DNA from: Bacteroidia bacterium
GTDB lineage: Bacteria > Bacteroidota > Bacteroidia > Flavobacteriales > Flavobacteriaceae
NCBI GenBank assembly: GCA_030430385.1
Contig: JAUIFO010000005.1
Coordinates: 179,420-243,419 of the forward strand
Reading direction: 5' to 3'
Length of the DNA: 64,000 bases
Below are positions 28,576 to 36,451 of the stretch, in pieces; the stretch's first letter is position 1, and the number at the start of each line of letters is the position of its first letter. A program made the translations under genes and the position numbers. The notes under the pieces are model-generated. The model was not told the origin of the DNA. It worked only from the letters and a program-made list of their open reading frames with translations, and searched no databases.

Positions 28576-28935
28576 TTAGTTTCCTGTAGAATCTGCAGGA
28601 ATTGTTGCGGTATCACCTGAATTTTCAACTGGAGTAGACGCAGGTACTGATGTTTCAGTGTCTTCTCCATTAATCACTTTAGAATCTTGATTTCCACCTG
28701 CACCAGGAATAGCAAAGTTTGAAGCTAAGATTAGCGCTAATAATAATGTTGCTAATGCCCAAGTACTTTTATCTAGGAAATCGGTTGTTTTTTTAACGCC
28801 TCCTAATTGTTGAGTGCCACCACCACCGAAAGACGATGATAATCCACCACCTTTAGGATTTTGAACCATAACAACTACAACTAGTAAAAATGCTACTAGA
28901 ACGATTAGGATTAAAAATATTGTAAACGTACTCAT
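28576..28935 (-). CDS. secG: Preprotein translocase subunit SecG
   Basis: Small inner-membrane Sec translocon subunit (119 residues) with two spans (about 4-24 and 58-76) and the family signature VVMVQNPKGGGLSSSFGGG between them. The C-terminal 40 residues are acidic and low in complexity, an extension seen in Bacteroidota SecG. It lies 4 bases after the upstream TPR gene. Confidence 0.93.
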   Translation of the reverse strand: MSTFTIFLILIVLVAFLLVVVVMVQNPKGGGLSSSFGGGGTQQLGGVKKTTDFLDKSTWALATLLLALILASNFAIPGAGGNQDSKVINGEDTETSVPASTPVENSGDTATIPADSTGN

Positions 28936-28939
28936 TGTT

Positions 28940-29878
28940 TTATGTATTATTTTCTTGTAATTTTTCTACTGCTTTAATTTGGTCTGCAAAGAAACCACTT
29001 TTTTCTGGATATTTCAAACTTAATATTTTATAAGATTGAATGGCCTTTTCATAGTTGTTTTGCTCGAGATAAATTCTTGCTAAAGTTTCGGTCATTAAGC
29101 CATCATGCTTCACTGAATCTTCATCTTTTAATTCAATTTTTGGTGTGTTTTTAGACGGAATAATTTTAGGATTACTTTCTAAAAATTTATCAATAAGCTC
29201 AAACTTATGCGATACATCAGGTTGTGTGTTAGATGTCTTTTCTTCTGAAATATTATTCTCGTCATGACGCTGAATAGGTTTAAAACTTGTGATTTTTAAC
29301 CATTCTGAAAAGGAATGTGTTTCTGCTTTGTCAAATTCTAAAGGTTTGCCTAGCTGAAGCGTTTCTTCTGGAGTTTCTTCAATATGCTTAGCATCAATAT
29401 CAATAATAACCTGTTCTGGAGTATGCTCTCTTAACGATAGGAAATTTGCAACGTCTTCAACATTGACTTTTTCTTCAAAAAGATTAGGATCTAAAACGCC
29501 TTCAGTATTTTTTATATGCTCTTTTAAAGCGTCATCAATAGTCACACTTTTGTCTATGGAAATGTCATCAATGTCGTGAACTTCAATGGTTTTTAAATGT
29601 TCAGCATTTAGTTTTATGACATCTGAAATTTCATTTTGATTAAACACTTCTGATGTAATAAAATCAAATAAAATACTTCGGTCTGTAGTATAGGCTGCTG
29701 TGGTTTTGAGTTCCTGATTGTATTTGAAACTTTCTTTATTTTTTAAACCTTTTAAGTATAGCGCTCTGGTCGCTTGTGCATACGGAAACTGTGTGATAAG
29801 TTCTTCTAGTTTCTCTGTCTGCTCTGTCGTAATGGTTTGCGGATTTTGAAGCAGGTATGTGTAATCTGAAGCGTTCAA
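28940..29878 (-). CDS. TPR-repeat protein of unknown function upstream of secG
   Basis: A 312-residue, acidic, probably cytoplasmic protein without a signal peptide. The N-terminus (YTYLLQNPQTITTEQTEKLEELITQFPYAQATRALYLKGL) is a recurring Bacteroidota motif. The middle is low complexity. The C-terminus has a TPR-like helix pair (TETLARIYLEQNNYEKAIQSYKILSLKYPEKSGFF, about 262-296). It is conserved in position between lptE and secG in Flavobacteriaceae, which suggests a link with envelope biogenesis. No enzyme motif is seen. Confidence 0.75.
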   Translation of the reverse strand: MNASDYTYLLQNPQTITTEQTEKLEELITQFPYAQATRALYLKGLKNKESFKYNQELKTTAAYTTDRSILFDFITSEVFNQNEISDVIKLNAEHLKTIEVHDIDDISIDKSVTIDDALKEHIKNTEGVLDPNLFEEKVNVEDVANFLSLREHTPEQVIIDIDAKHIEETPEETLQLGKPLEFDKAETHSFSEWLKITSFKPIQRHDENNISEEKTSNTQPDVSHKFELIDKFLESNPKIIPSKNTPKIELKDEDSVKHDGLMTETLARIYLEQNNYEKAIQSYKILSLKYPEKSGFFADQIKAVEKLQENNT

Positions 29879-29942
29879 TGTTTCGTTATAAAGTTGCTTT
29901 GGTTTAATTGGTATAAAATTACAATTTTTATAAACACCTGAA

Positions 29943-30449
29943 TTACCACTTTGCTAATGTGGCATTAAAGATGTCTTGTGTAATGCGTTCAAATATTTCT
30001 TCAATAGCTGTATCCTTTTGCGATCCTTGTAATTGCGCACTTCCAGCATAATCAAAAAAGAAAGAGAAACGTTGTTCAAACTCTTCATCAGGTTCATTTT
30101 TATCGTAAAATCTGAGATTAACAGTTATGGTCAATCGGTTTTGGGCAGCTGTACTATTAGCTTGCGCAGTAGTAGGAGAGATGCGATACTCTGTGATTTC
30201 GCCTTCATAAACCAAATCGCCACCAGAATTGACGAGGTCTAAGTTGGTCTGATTTAAGATTAGGTCTTGTAATGCCAGTGTGAAGTCGCGATCTAAGCCA
30301 GGCTCAATTAATGCTGCTGTGTTTTGAAAATAATTCACCTGATAGGTTTTGATATTATCGGCAATAGACGTGCCTGTAAACGAGTATTTTCCACAGCTTA
30401 AGAAAAGAAATGGTATACAGAATAAAACGGATTTGTATAATAATTTCAT
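29943..30449 (-). CDS. lptE: LptE family lipoprotein
   Basis: Outer-membrane lipoprotein of 168 residues. The signal peptide ends in the lipobox LFLSC (Cys19). Bacteroidota LptE is the partner that supports LptD in inserting lipopolysaccharide in the outer leaflet. Visible family features: CGKYSFTGTSI, the IKTYQVNYFQNTA opening strand, and the alternation of beta strands and two helices ending in ITQDIFNATLAKW. It follows a 63-residue gene by 3 bases and precedes the TPR-secG pair. Confidence 0.88.
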   Translation of the reverse strand: MKLLYKSVLFCIPFLFLSCGKYSFTGTSIADNIKTYQVNYFQNTAALIEPGLDRDFTLALQDLILNQTNLDLVNSGGDLVYEGEITEYRISPTTAQANSTAAQNRLTITVNLRFYDKNEPDEEFEQRFSFFFDYAGSAQLQGSQKDTAIEEIFERITQDIFNATLAKW

Positions 30450-30452
30450 TGA

Positions 30453-30644
30453 TTAATACGTATTAGGGCGTTTCATAGTAATAAACGCATAAATTTTTCC
30501 GCCTTCAATAGTAAAAGATGTTGTAATTAAACGATAGCCTTGATAGTGTTTTTCGTTTATTAGATCTTCTGCTTCTTTTCTAATGGCTTCAGAACTATTA
30601 GGTCCAAACGATCGTCTTAATCTAAATATTTCAACAGCTTTCAT
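30453..30644 (-). CDS. Small conserved-looking protein in the lptE unit
   Basis: A 63-residue open frame with an ATG at 30644 and its stop 3 bases before lptE. The spacing suggests cotranslation. The sequence is balanced: a helical N-terminus with basic residues (VEIFRLRRSFGPNSSEAIRK) and a beta-rich end (GYRLITTSFTIEGGKIYAFI), somewhat like DUF4177-type small beta proteins. It has no signal peptide or membrane span. The function is unknown. It could be spurious, but spacing and composition favour a real gene. Confidence 0.55.
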   Translation of the reverse strand: MKAVEIFRLRRSFGPNSSEAIRKEAEDLINEKHYQGYRLITTSFTIEGGKIYAFITMKRPNTY

Positions 30645-30717
30645 ATGTTTTGATGATATTCCAAAATCAAAAGTAAATATTTATATATCTGATTCTCATA
30701 AAATTTTCAAAAATTAT

Positions 30718-32070
30718 TTAATCAGGAATAGCGTCACCTTGGTAATAGTATCTAGAATACGCATTCACATCACCAGGCCCTAACTCATCAATGTATTGTC
30801 TGCTTCCTGTAATCGGTAAGTTGTTGTCATTAAATTCGTAGTCGTACTCTAGATAACTAGGATCTGAGTAATTCATTAGTGTAAGATTGTTAGAATTTAT
30901 CAAGATGTTTAGTTTTGAAGGTTGTGCACCAAACGGAAAAATTCTAATGAAGCCATAGACGTCAATAAGATTCGTAGAGCCTTGAAGTGGGTTTATGTTT
31001 GAGTCGTATCCAAAACCAATACAATCAATATCTCCACATTCATTATTAACGTTATTTGAATAATTGTTGGACTCAAATTCTGAGCAATCACCAAAATTTT
31101 GAACCTCACCTGTGTTTAAGTTAGTAATTTGATTACCAGAGAATAAGCAGAGTTTTACAATTGGGTTGACATCTGATACTTCGTATTTGTGATAATAGAA
31201 TTCATATTCTTCGTAAGGAATTCCATCTTCTTCATAATTAAAAGGACCATCTGAATTGTAATTACTGGTATCAATGTAATAGTTTTCAGCTTCATAATAG
31301 TCTAAAACTCGAGTGCCAATACTCTCAATTCTGTTTTCAGATGAATATATAATATCTTGAGACTCTATGAGAATATCATTCATATCCGTTGTAGTGATGT
31401 TTATGATTTTATCATTGCTGTCATAACCGAAAATTACTTTAGTGTTCTCAGTATGCATTTCTTTAAAACGACCATTTTCGTTAAAAAGGTACTTCGTAGC
31501 AGGATCTCCATTTGAGTTTAAAATGTGGTATTCTGCAATGATTAATGGATTAAACTCAATATAAATTTCTGTATTGTCATCGTTTGTGTTTCCATCAGAA
31601 TCATCACCATTATCGCTTATGTCAGAAACATTTTGGTTATTTGGAGTTGTAGCATTAACAGTTATCGATAAACTCAATCCGTTTGTATTAACCTCATTTT
31701 GTGTAATATTGAAACTCGCTGTGTAGGTTACAATTTCACTAACTAGAATAACTCCTAGTTCACTTCCCAAAGTAGCGCTTACAAATGTTGGATCGACATC
31801 AAGATTTAAGCTATTATCAGAAAAATCTTTTAAAGTACTTTCAAGAACAAGGTTTGAAAGATTTACTTCTCCAGTATTTTGAACTGAAATAGTGTAATTT
31901 ATAACGTCACCAATGCCAATAAATCCATTGCCTTCGTCTATTACTGAAGCTGTTACAGTCACTTTTAGGCTGGCATCAACAGGGTTGTGTGTTGTGTCAT
32001 CGGCATTGTCAGATGAACTACAAGAAACGAGTAGGATAGCGGCGAGGCAAACGACGTAAAATAATCTCAT
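30718..32070 (-). CDS. Lipoprotein with DUF11-like repeat domain
   Basis: Surface or periplasmic lipoprotein of 450 residues. The lipobox LLVSC has Cys17, followed by SSSDNADD, an acidic stretch typical of Bacteroidota surface export. A DUF11-like beta domain (about 34-150) has IGIGDVINYTISVQNTGEVNL, followed by an Asp/Asn-rich linker (DISDNGDDSDGNTNDDN). The C-terminal 260 residues resemble YD-repeat-like beta hairpins (KYLFNENGRFKEM, VIFGYDSNDKI) and are rich in Tyr and Asn. The role is unknown. The gene sits between a sigma-54 activator and the lptE unit. Confidence 0.72.
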   Translation of the reverse strand: MRLFYVVCLAAILLVSCSSSDNADDTTHNPVDASLKVTVTASVIDEGNGFIGIGDVINYTISVQNTGEVNLSNLVLESTLKDFSDNSLNLDVDPTFVSATLGSELGVILVSEIVTYTASFNITQNEVNTNGLSLSITVNATTPNNQNVSDISDNGDDSDGNTNDDNTEIYIEFNPLIIAEYHILNSNGDPATKYLFNENGRFKEMHTENTKVIFGYDSNDKIINITTTDMNDILIESQDIIYSSENRIESIGTRVLDYYEAENYYIDTSNYNSDGPFNYEEDGIPYEEYEFYYHKYEVSDVNPIVKLCLFSGNQITNLNTGEVQNFGDCSEFESNNYSNNVNNECGDIDCIGFGYDSNINPLQGSTNLIDVYGFIRIFPFGAQPSKLNILINSNNLTLMNYSDPSYLEYDYEFNDNNLPITGSRQYIDELGPGDVNAYSRYYYQGDAIPD

Positions 32071-32108
32071 TATGTATAGTTTTTTGTTTTCTTAAAGTTA
32101 AGAAAAAA

Positions 32109-33374
32109 CTATAAATCATATTGCTTGATTTTTCTATATAACGTACGTTCACTAATTCCCAGTTCGGCAGCAGCTAATTTGCGCTTGCCATTATGGCGTT
32201 CTAGCGATTTTTTAATGAGCTCTAATTCTTTATCTTGTAAGGATAAGGTTTCTTCTTCTTCAATTTCTTCTGCGAAATGATATTTGTCTTGAGACACGTC
32301 TTCAACAGGTTCGTAGGTATCTTCTTCACTGGTAGCTGGTAATACTTCTAAATTTTGATAGGTGTCTTCGTAAGAATCATTTTCAGCATTGCCATATATT
32401 TTTTGAATCAGGTGTTCGTTATCTTTTCTAACATCGTTTCCATTTCCATTTTTCATCAACTCCATAGTGAGCTTTTTCAGATCGTTCAAATCACTTTTCA
32501 TATCAAAAAGGACTTTGTATAAGATCTCACGTTCGTTACTAAAATCACTTTCAGCTTTTGCTGAACTTACAACAGCAGGTAAATTAGTAGATGAATTAGG
32601 AAGGTAGGTGCGAAGCGTTGCAGCAGAGATAGTACGATTCTGTTCTAATACTGAAATTTGTTCAGCCACATTTCGTAATTGTCTGATGTTTCCGTTCCAG
32701 CGATGTTTTAATAAGATTTGAATGGCATCCTCATTCAATTTAATCGTTGGCATTTTATATTTTAAGGCAAAGTCACTGGCAAATTTTCTGAAGAGCAAGT
32801 GAATGTCTTCCTGACGCTCTCTTAAAGGAGGAAGGTTAATTTCGATAGTGCTCAACCTATAATAGAGGTCTTCACGAAACTTTTCCTTTTTAATGGCTTC
32901 AAACATATTCACGTTTGTAGCAGCAACAATACGTACATTGGTTTTTTGAACTTTACTTGAACCAACTTTTATGAATTCACCATTCTCCAAAACACGTAAC
33001 AGTCTAACCTGAGTTGTAAGTGGTAATTCTCCAACTTCATCTAAGAAAATGGTACCACCATCTGCAACTTCAAAATAACCAGAACGTGTTTGTGTTGCTC
33101 CAGTAAAAGCACCTTTTTCGTGACCAAATAATTCACTGTCAATGGTCCCTTCAGGAATGGCACCACAGTTCACAGCAATATATTTACCATGCTTTCTGTG
33201 TGATAACTGATGGATGATTTTAGGAATACTTTCTTTCCCAACACCACTTTCACCAGTCACTAAAACCGAAATATCGGTTGGTGCAACTTGAATTGCTTTT
33301 TCAAGAGCACGATTGAGTTTTGGGTCATTTCCAATAATTCCAAAACGTTGTTTTATAGCTTGAATTGATTCCAT
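32109..33374 (-). CDS. Sigma-54-dependent transcriptional activator without receiver domain
   Basis: AAA+ activator of 421 residues that opens RpoN promoters. The central domain begins near residue 12. It has Walker A GESGVGKE (41-48), the sigma-54 contact loop GAFTGA (88-93), Walker B GGTIFLDEVGEL, and the arginine-finger region REDLYYRLS. The C-terminal helix-turn-helix KRKLAAAELGISERTLYRK is of the Fis type (about 396-414). An acidic linker of roughly 110 residues joins the AAA+ and DNA-binding parts. There is no N-terminal sensory domain, so control must come through the linker, a partner protein or its own level. Confidence 0.93.
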   Translation of the reverse strand: MESIQAIKQRFGIIGNDPKLNRALEKAIQVAPTDISVLVTGESGVGKESIPKIIHQLSHRKHGKYIAVNCGAIPEGTIDSELFGHEKGAFTGATQTRSGYFEVADGGTIFLDEVGELPLTTQVRLLRVLENGEFIKVGSSKVQKTNVRIVAATNVNMFEAIKKEKFREDLYYRLSTIEINLPPLRERQEDIHLLFRKFASDFALKYKMPTIKLNEDAIQILLKHRWNGNIRQLRNVAEQISVLEQNRTISAATLRTYLPNSSTNLPAVVSSAKAESDFSNEREILYKVLFDMKSDLNDLKKLTMELMKNGNGNDVRKDNEHLIQKIYGNAENDSYEDTYQNLEVLPATSEEDTYEPVEDVSQDKYHFAEEIEEEETLSLQDKELELIKKSLERHNGKRKLAAAELGISERTLYRKIKQYDL

Positions 33375-33388
33375 GGTTTAAAAATTTT

Positions 33389-33460
33389 GGGCATTGAGGT
33401 TCTCGAAATGCCCTTTTGGCTTTGGTGAAAATTAAATGACACTTCGAGAGCCTCAGTGTC
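33389..33460. repeat. Head-to-head pair of palindromic repeats
   Basis: Hairpin 1 has stem GGGCATT/AATGCCC (33389-33413). Hairpin 2 has stem GACACT/AGTGTC (33438-33460). The two cores, GAGGTTCTCGAA and TTCGAGAGCCTC, are inverted copies with one difference. This is a REP-like doublet in the miaB/activator gap. Confidence 0.7.
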
Positions 33461-33465
33461 CATAA

Positions 33466-34911
33466 TTAGTTGTTATCTGAATAGCCTACAGCTTTTCCAA
33501 TAAGTGTTGCACTCGTACAATCTTCAACATATACCTTTACAAAATCGCCAACTTTATAATGTTCTTTTGGAAACACTGCTACAGTACTTTGTGCGTTTCT
33601 TCCTGACCAATGTTCTGAAGATTTCTTAGACTCTTTTTCAATTAAAATCTCAACCGTCTGACCTAAGAATTTTTCAGTACAATGCTGACTGTGCTGTCTT
33701 TGAAGATTTACAATTTCAGTGAGGCGTCGCTTCTTTACATCTTCAGGGACATCATCTTCCATTTTACGCTCTGCTAGAGTACCAGGTCGTTCAGAATATG
33801 CAAACATATATCCAAAGTCGTATTTTACATACTCCATCAGACTTAAAGTATCTTGATGATCTTCTTCGGTTTCAGTCGGAAAACCTGTAATCATATCATG
33901 TGAAATTGCACAATCTGGAAGAATTCGCTTGATGTTATCAATAAGTTCAAAGTAATCTTCGCGTGTGTGTTGACGATTCATTGCTTTTAAAATACGATCA
34001 CTACCACTTTGTACAGGTAAGTGAATGTAATTACAAATATTATCGAATTTCGCCATCGTTTCCACTACGTCTAAAGTCATGTCTTGCGGATTAGAAGTTG
34101 AAAATCGAATACGCATTTTAGGTTGCGCTTTAGCACATAATTCTAACAACTGTGCAAAATTCACAGCAGTTGCTTTTTGAATATCACTAGCTTTTTCAAA
34201 ATCTTTTTTCAATCCGCCACCATACCACAAATAGCTATCTACATTTTGACCGAGAAGTGTAATTTCTTTATATCCTTTTCTCCAAAGATCATTAACTTCT
34301 TCGATAATACTTTGTGGATCACGACTTCGTTCTCTACCTCTTGTAAAAGGAACAACACAAAACGTACACATGTTATCACAGCCTCTAGTTATTGAGACAA
34401 AAGCGGTTACACCATTACTATTTAATCGAACAGGAGCAATGTCTCCATAAGTTTCTTCTTTAGAAAGAATAACATTAATAGCGTCTCTACCTTCATCAAC
34501 TTCTTGAAGGAGATTAGGAAGATCTTTATAAGCATCAGGACCAACAACGAGGTCAACAATTTTTTCTTCCTCTAGAAATTTAGTCTTTAAACGCTCTGCC
34601 ATACAACCCAAGACACCAACTTTCATTTTTGGGTTGATCTTTTTTACAGCATTGTATTTTTCTAAACGTTTTCTAACGGTTTGTTCTGCTTTATCTCTAA
34701 TAGAACAGGTGTTAACCAATACCAAATCGGCATCTTCTAAATGTTGTGTGGTATTAAAACCCTGTTCAGATAGAATAGAGGCAACAATTTCACTGTCGCT
34801 AAAGTTCATAGCGCAACCGTAACTCTCAATAAAGAGTTTACGTGTATTGCCTTCTTTTTTATCTAAAACAAGGGATTGTCCTTGTTTGCTTTCGTCTATA
34901 GTTTTTTCCAT
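33466..34911 (-). CDS. miaB: tRNA-2-methylthio-N6-dimethylallyladenosine synthase MiaB
   Basis: Radical SAM methylthiotransferase of 481 residues that adds the methylthio group at A37 of tRNAs reading UNN codons. The first cluster is bound by C33 (YGCAMNFSD), C69 and C103. The radical SAM cluster is C178-x3-C182-x2-C185 in [15 protein letters not shown] domain closes the chain ([19 protein letters not shown] onward). It is first of a minus-strand cluster and has a promoter at 34971-35002. Confidence 0.96.
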   Translation of the reverse strand: MEKTIDESKQGQSLVLDKKEGNTRKLFIESYGCAMNFSDSEIVASILSEQGFNTTQHLEDADLVLVNTCSIRDKAEQTVRKRLEKYNAVKKINPKMKVGVLGCMAERLKTKFLEEEKIVDLVVGPDAYKDLPNLLQEVDEGRDAINVILSKEETYGDIAPVRLNSNGVTAFVSITRGCDNMCTFCVVPFTRGRERSRDPQSIIEEVNDLWRKGYKEITLLGQNVDSYLWYGGGLKKDFEKASDIQKATAVNFAQLLELCAKAQPKMRIRFSTSNPQDMTLDVVETMAKFDNICNYIHLPVQSGSDRILKAMNRQHTREDYFELIDNIKRILPDCAISHDMITGFPTETEEDHQDTLSLMEYVKYDFGYMFAYSERPGTLAERKMEDDVPEDVKKRRLTEIVNLQRQHSQHCTEKFLGQTVEILIEKESKKSSEHWSGRNAQSTVAVFPKEHYKVGDFVKVYVEDCTSATLIGKAVGYSDNN

Positions 34912-34970
34912 ATGTGTTTTTCGAATAATCGAAAATGAATTTTAATCTTTTACAATCGTCAATAAGTATG

Positions 34971-35002
34971 CAAAGGTAATATATTTTTAAAAATTGTGAC
35001 AA
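34971..35002 (-). promoter_or_regulatory. Promoter of miaB
   Basis: Minus strand TTG (35002-35000), 21-base spacer, TACCTTTG (34978-34971). The -7 box is exact and the spacer is within the 17-23 range. Confidence 0.6.
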
Positions 35003-35068
35003 AGTGTCAGTGTGTTAGTTTTATTATTTAGAATAATTACATTTGAAGCATAAACAATACTAACGACT

Positions 35069-35818
35069 ATGAGATTTGAAACCATACAAAATAAAATAGA
35101 TATTGCTAAACGCTTAGACTTTGGGAGTATTTTAGATCGTTCATTTGGCTTATTTAAAGCTATTTGGTTAAAAGGGTTTTTAATGGTTTTGATTATGATG
35201 ATTCTAGGTTTTGGTATTTCGTTTTTATTTATCACAATAGGGTTAATTCCAAATCCTTATGATGTTAGCGAAAGTCAGCAGGTTGGATTTTTCACAGACT
35301 TTTATCAAAGCACATTTTATAACCTGCCTCAAACGATTATATTCGCTCCAATTTCCTTAGGATTATTAGCTGGATTTTACAGAATGTGTAAGCAAGCAGA
35401 TTTGAAAGAACCTCAAGATGATGATTATTTTTACTTTTTTAAAGGCAACCATTTACGAAAGCTCTTGACTTTGGGTTTAATTTATGCGTTAATCGCTTCT
35501 GTTGCTCAAGCCTTGTTCTTGTTTCCCTACATCTATGCGTTTATTCCTTTATCGTTTTTTTCTGTGATTTTTGCGTTTAATTCAGAATTGAGTGAAACCG
35601 AAATTGTGAAGTTGAGCTTTAATCTAGGCACAAAGAAATGGCTATTAGCCTTTGGTTTAATTTTTCTTACTGGAATAATAGCAATGCTTGGTGTTTTGGC
35701 TTGTTTTATTGGAGTTTTCTTTACCATGTCATTGGTTTACATTCCACTATATTTTATTTATCGTGATGTTGTTGGTTTTGAAGATGATGATGAAATACAA
35801 TTAATTGGTACTGAATAA
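35069..35818 (+). CDS. Polytopic membrane protein of unknown function
   Basis: A 249-residue inner-membrane protein with about five hydrophobic spans (near 37-57, 87-106, 131-150, 152-172 and 197-230). The N-terminus contains a motif found in DUF-type membrane proteins, FGSILDRSFGLFKAIWLKGF. The C-terminus is acidic. I do not recognise a transport or enzyme signature. It is divergent from miaB and 48 bases upstream of a small lipoprotein gene, so the two may form a unit. Confidence 0.7.
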   Translation: MRFETIQNKIDIAKRLDFGSILDRSFGLFKAIWLKGFLMVLIMMILGFGISFLFITIGLIPNPYDVSESQQVGFFTDFYQSTFYNLPQTIIFAPISLGLLAGFYRMCKQADLKEPQDDDYFYFFKGNHLRKLLTLGLIYALIASVAQALFLFPYIYAFIPLSFFSVIFAFNSELSETEIVKLSFNLGTKKWLLAFGLIFLTGIIAMLGVLACFIGVFFTMSLVYIPLYFIYRDVVGFEDDDEIQLIGTE

Positions 35819-35866
35819 ATGCTTTTGTTTACGCAACCTTTTAAAAACAATTGTATCTAATTTTAA

Positions 35867-36316
35867 ATGATGGTTATGAAATTGCTTAAGCGTTTTACTT
35901 TTTTAATGTGCCTTCCTTTATTGGTTTTGAATACGACTTGTGATGACGATGATATGGCTGATAGCTCTTGTGGTGTTCCTGTTGTTATTGATAATTCGTA
36001 TTATGAAATGGCTGTTTCAAGTGATTTTGAACTCATTGACTTTAATATTAATGATGATTGCTTGACTGTCGATATTGGAGCTAGTGGCTGTGATGGAGAG
36101 ACTTGGAGTTTGGTACTTGTCGATTCAGGAAATGTAGCTGAATCTTCTCCCGAACAACGCTTTTTAAAATTAATCTTCAGTAATAACGAAACCTGTTTAG
36201 CGGTATTATCGCAAACGCGTGTTTTTAATTTGTCAAGTCTACGTGTTGAAGGTACAAATGAAATTCTTCTTAATATTGAAGGAATTGAAACACCTCTCAG
36301 TTATATGTATCCTTAA
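35867..36316 (+). CDS. Small putative lipoprotein
   Basis: 149 residues. A hydrophobic signal ends at NTTC and is followed by DDDDMADSS. The lipobox is imperfect (Thr at -1), but the run of acidic residues after Cys is the typical Bacteroidota surface-lipoprotein sorting signal. The mature part is beta rich with four further Cys (SSCGVP, DDCLTV, SGCDGE, ETCLAV), which probably form disulphides. A second start at the third Met (MKLLKRF) is equally possible. The function is unknown. Confidence 0.65.
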   Translation: MMVMKLLKRFTFLMCLPLLVLNTTCDDDDMADSSCGVPVVIDNSYYEMAVSSDFELIDFNINDDCLTVDIGASGCDGETWSLVLVDSGNVAESSPEQRFLKLIFSNNETCLAVLSQTRVFNLSSLRVEGTNEILLNIEGIETPLSYMYP

Positions 36317-36424
36317 GTTGTAATACTTTTTGGCTAAGTTATTTATTACATAAATAGTGGTTTTTTATGCGATTAAATTCAAATGGAAATGATCTAAAAT
36401 TAGGAAGTTAAATTTTTTTTCACA

Positions 36425-36432
36425 TACATTTG
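36425..36432 (+). promoter_or_regulatory. -7 box TACATTTG of topA
   Basis: Exact TAnnTTTG match 20 bases before the topA ATG. No clear TTG in the -33 window. Confidence 0.5.
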
Positions 36433-36451
36433 TAGCCTGAAAAAATCAAAT

